Source of the DNA: an uncultured Granulosicoccaceae bacterium
Lineage (GTDB): Bacteria; Pseudomonadota; Gammaproteobacteria; CALCKW01
Direction: 5' to 3'
DNA: 5,462 nt
NCBI GenBank assembly: GCA_937941555.1
Contig: CALDHJ010000374.1
Span: 1-5,462, forward strand
The position numbers were made by a program, and so were the translations under genes. Positions within the stretch are counted from its first letter, which is position 1, and each line of letters begins with the position of its first letter. This document shows, one piece after another, positions 3,933 through 5,462 of this stretch. A model generated the notes under the pieces. The model searched no databases. It saw only the letters and a list, made by a program, of their open reading frames with translations, and was not told where the DNA came from.

Positions 3933-5462
3933 TTAGCCGTCAACCGAGGCCATGTTCCAGGCGTTGAGCAGCCGTGGTAGGGCGAGGTTCCAGTCGAGCA
4001 CGTTTGTCTCGTGCTCCCAGGCGCGGTAGCGCGCGAGCAGGTCGTGCTCCAGGTGGCCCATCTTGCCGGTGAGGTCGTTCAGTTCGGTGCGGTCGTCGAC
4101 CATGTGGTAGAGCTCCCAGGGTTGGTCATGGCATCGAACCAGCTTGATGTCGCCGTAGCGGATGGCGCTGTTGCCCTCGTGCTCGAAAAAGATTGGTTGC
4201 TGGCGTTGCCAGGCTTGGTTTTTCAGCAACGGCAGGAACGACTCGCCCTGCAGTGGCTGGGCTTCGACGCCGTTCACTTCCGTGAGCGCCGGGCTGCCGG
4301 TGATGTCGAGCAGCGTTGGCAGTATGTCGACGACGTGGGTGGCGGTGTGGGCGACCTGGCCGCCGGCGATGCCGTTGGGCCAATGCGCGATCAGCGGCGT
4401 TGAGATGCCGCCCTCGTGGACGTGGTGTTTGTAGCGGCGAAAGGGCGCATTCGAGACGTTGGCCCAGGGTGTGTCGTAGCTCTGGTAGGTGAGTGCGTCG
4501 CCCGGTCGCACGCCCGGCACGTTGCCCATGGTGATGCGACGGCCATCGTGCGTGTGATCCGGGAACGACTGCGCCCATCCGTCTTCGGCCATGAATTCGG
4601 CGCAGCCGCCATTGTCGGAGAGGAACAGAATCAGTGTGTCATCGAATTGGTCGAGCTGCTTCAGCGTCGCGATCAGACGGCCGAGCGATTGATCGACCCG
4701 GTCGACCATGGCCGCGTAGGTGGCCATTTTGCTGGCCTCCCACGCGGGGTGGGCAACCGATTCCCAGGCGGGCACGCTGGTGTCGCGGGGGCTGATGTCC
4801 CAAGGCCGCTGCAAGATACCCAGGCTGTTCAGTGTTTCGTGTCGTGCCGTGCGAATGGCATCCCACCCGGCGGTGTAGACGCCGTCGTACTTTGCGATGT
4901 CCTCGGGCAACGCGTGCAGTGGCCAATGCGGGGCGGCGTGCGCAAGGTAGAGGAAAAAGGGTTGGTCGCACGCGACGGCGTCTTCCACCATGCCGATCGC
5001 CTTGTCTGTGATCGCGTCAGTGAAATAGAAGTCGTCGGGGATGCTGACGACTCGGCAGTCGTCTTCGAGCAGGTAGTGCGGCGAGTAGAAATGGGTAGCG
5101 CCATCGAGAATGCCGTAGGCGTGATCGAAGCCGCGTTGGCGCGGCGTGGGGTGCTCCGCTTCGCCTACGGGCCAGGCGCTTGTATCGCGAGCGGTGTAGT
5201 CGCCGCTGACGTGCCATTTGCCGGCGAGCAGGGTGCGGTAGCCGTCGGCGGACAAGGTTTCTGCCACGGTCGCGCAATCGGCGCGCAGGTAGCCCTGATA
5301 GGCCGGTGTGCCAAGGTTGGCCCCCATGTGGCCGATGCCGGCATTGTGGGGGTAGACGCCAGTCAGCAGGGAAGCGCGCGTCGGGCAACACCGTGCACAG
5401 TTGTACAGGGCGCTGAGCAACGCGCCATCACGCGCCAGGCTGTCGAGTACCGGCGTGTGAAT
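3933..5462 (-). CDS. Type I sulfatase (arylsulfatase A-like), N-terminus beyond right edge
   Basis: A formylglycine-dependent sulfatase that hydrolyses sulfate esters. 509 residues are visible, starting at IHTPVLDSLARDGALL, so probably only the first 20-50 residues are missing, including the metal-binding DD motif and any signal peptide. Counting the first visible residue as 1, the maturation motif C25-C-P-T-R29 in NCARCCPTRASLLTGVYPH supplies the cysteine converted to formylglycine. LLAGKWHVSG (K82, H84) carries the conserved lysine and histidine, LYLAHAAPHWPLHALPEDIAKYDG carries the substrate-site histidine (near H175-H179), and LSDNGG (D283, N284) carries calcium ligands. EGGISTPLIAHWP follows near 350. 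The layout matches the S1 family common in marine bacteria. A TTG at 5418-5420 is not the start, because homology continues upstream of it. The substrate (aryl, steroid or carbohydrate sulfate) cannot be told. The gene ends at TAA, convergent with the AraC-type regulator, and no sugar-degrading enzyme or maturase is in view. Confidence 0.95.
   Translation of the reverse strand: MHTPVLDSLARDGALLSALYNCARCCPTRASLLTGVYPHNAGIGHMGANLGTPAYQGYLRADCATVAETLSADGYRTLLAGKWHVSGDYTARDTSAWPVGEAEHPTPRQRGFDHAYGILDGATHFYSPHYLLEDDCRVVSIPDDFYFTDAITDKAIGMVEDAVACDQPFFLYLAHAAPHWPLHALPEDIAKYDGVYTAGWDAIRTARHETLNSLGILQRPWDISPRDTSVPAWESVAHPAWEASKMATYAAMVDRVDQSLGRLIATLKQLDQFDDTLILFLSDNGGCAEFMAEDGWAQSFPDHTHDGRRITMGNVPGVRPGDALTYQSYDTPWANVSNAPFRRYKHHVHEGGISTPLIAHWPNGIAGGQVAHTATHVVDILPTLLDITGSPALTEVNGVEAQPLQGESFLPLLKNQAWQRQQPIFFEHEGNSAIRYGDIKLVRCHDQPWELYHMVDDRTELNDLTGKMGHLEHDLLARYRAWEHETNVLDWNLALPRLLNAWNMASVDG

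Noticed and set aside
4126..4578. Minus-strand open frame of 150 codons within the sulfatase
   Set aside because: Different frame from the sulfatase, whose family motifs are continuous through this part; there is no sign of a frameshift.
5418..5420. TTG as start of the sulfatase
   Set aside because: The 14 codons upstream encode IHTPVLDSLARDGA, which aligns with the conserved sulfatase N-terminal region, so the frame continues past the window edge.
1..5462. Signs of a mobile or defence island, CRISPR array, tRNA or insertion sequence
   Set aside because: No array of spaced repeats, terminal inverted repeats, transposase, integrase or tRNA-like fold was seen. The gene content and even coding composition look like ordinary chromosome.

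Overview
The window looks like an ordinary chromosomal segment of a GC-rich proteobacterium, with six protein genes packed at high density. The TrpB N-terminus resembles alphaproteobacterial TrpB (for example the [16 protein letters not shown] block), but the short AT-rich promoters of the TAGACT/TAGGAT type would also suit a marine gammaproteobacterium. I place it only as Pseudomonadota, by inference. No tRNA, rRNA, CRISPR array, insertion sequence, integrase or phage gene is visible, and no gene-free stretch exceeds about 170 bp.

Layout. (1) 1-548, minus: the N-terminal 182 residues of tryptophan synthase beta (trpB), running off the left edge. (2) 549-686: a divergent intergenic region with a dyad, a T-tract and a repeated motif. 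(3) 687-1415, plus: a GntR/HutC-type regulator with a UTRA ligand domain, possibly translated from a leaderless mRNA. (4) 1428-1781, minus: a small GFA/CENP-V-family zinc protein, convergent with the regulator. (5) 1952-2866, minus: an aldo/keto reductase with an intact catalytic tetrad. (6) 2867-3020: a divergent control region with a 15-bp direct repeat at exactly 21-bp pitch. (7) 3021-3893, plus: an AraC-family regulator with an AraC_N (YqhC-type) sensor domain. (8) 3933 to the right edge, minus: a type I sulfatase with a C-C-P-T-R formylglycine motif, lacking its N-terminus.

How the genes work together. The most coherent unit is 1428-3893: a YqhC-like AraC regulator, a divergent aldo/keto reductase, and a GFA-family protein behind it. 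This parallels the E. coli YqhC system, in which an AraC_N regulator activates the aldehyde reductases yqhD and dkgA in response to reactive aldehydes. The tandem repeat between the two genes abuts the predicted -35 of the reductase, as expected for an AraC-type activator. The trpB/GntR pair sits where Pseudomonas carries trpBA/trpI, so regulation of trpB by the GntR protein is an open question. The sulfatase appears unrelated to its neighbours. I do not see a clearly undescribed system; the regulatory architecture is the most interesting part.
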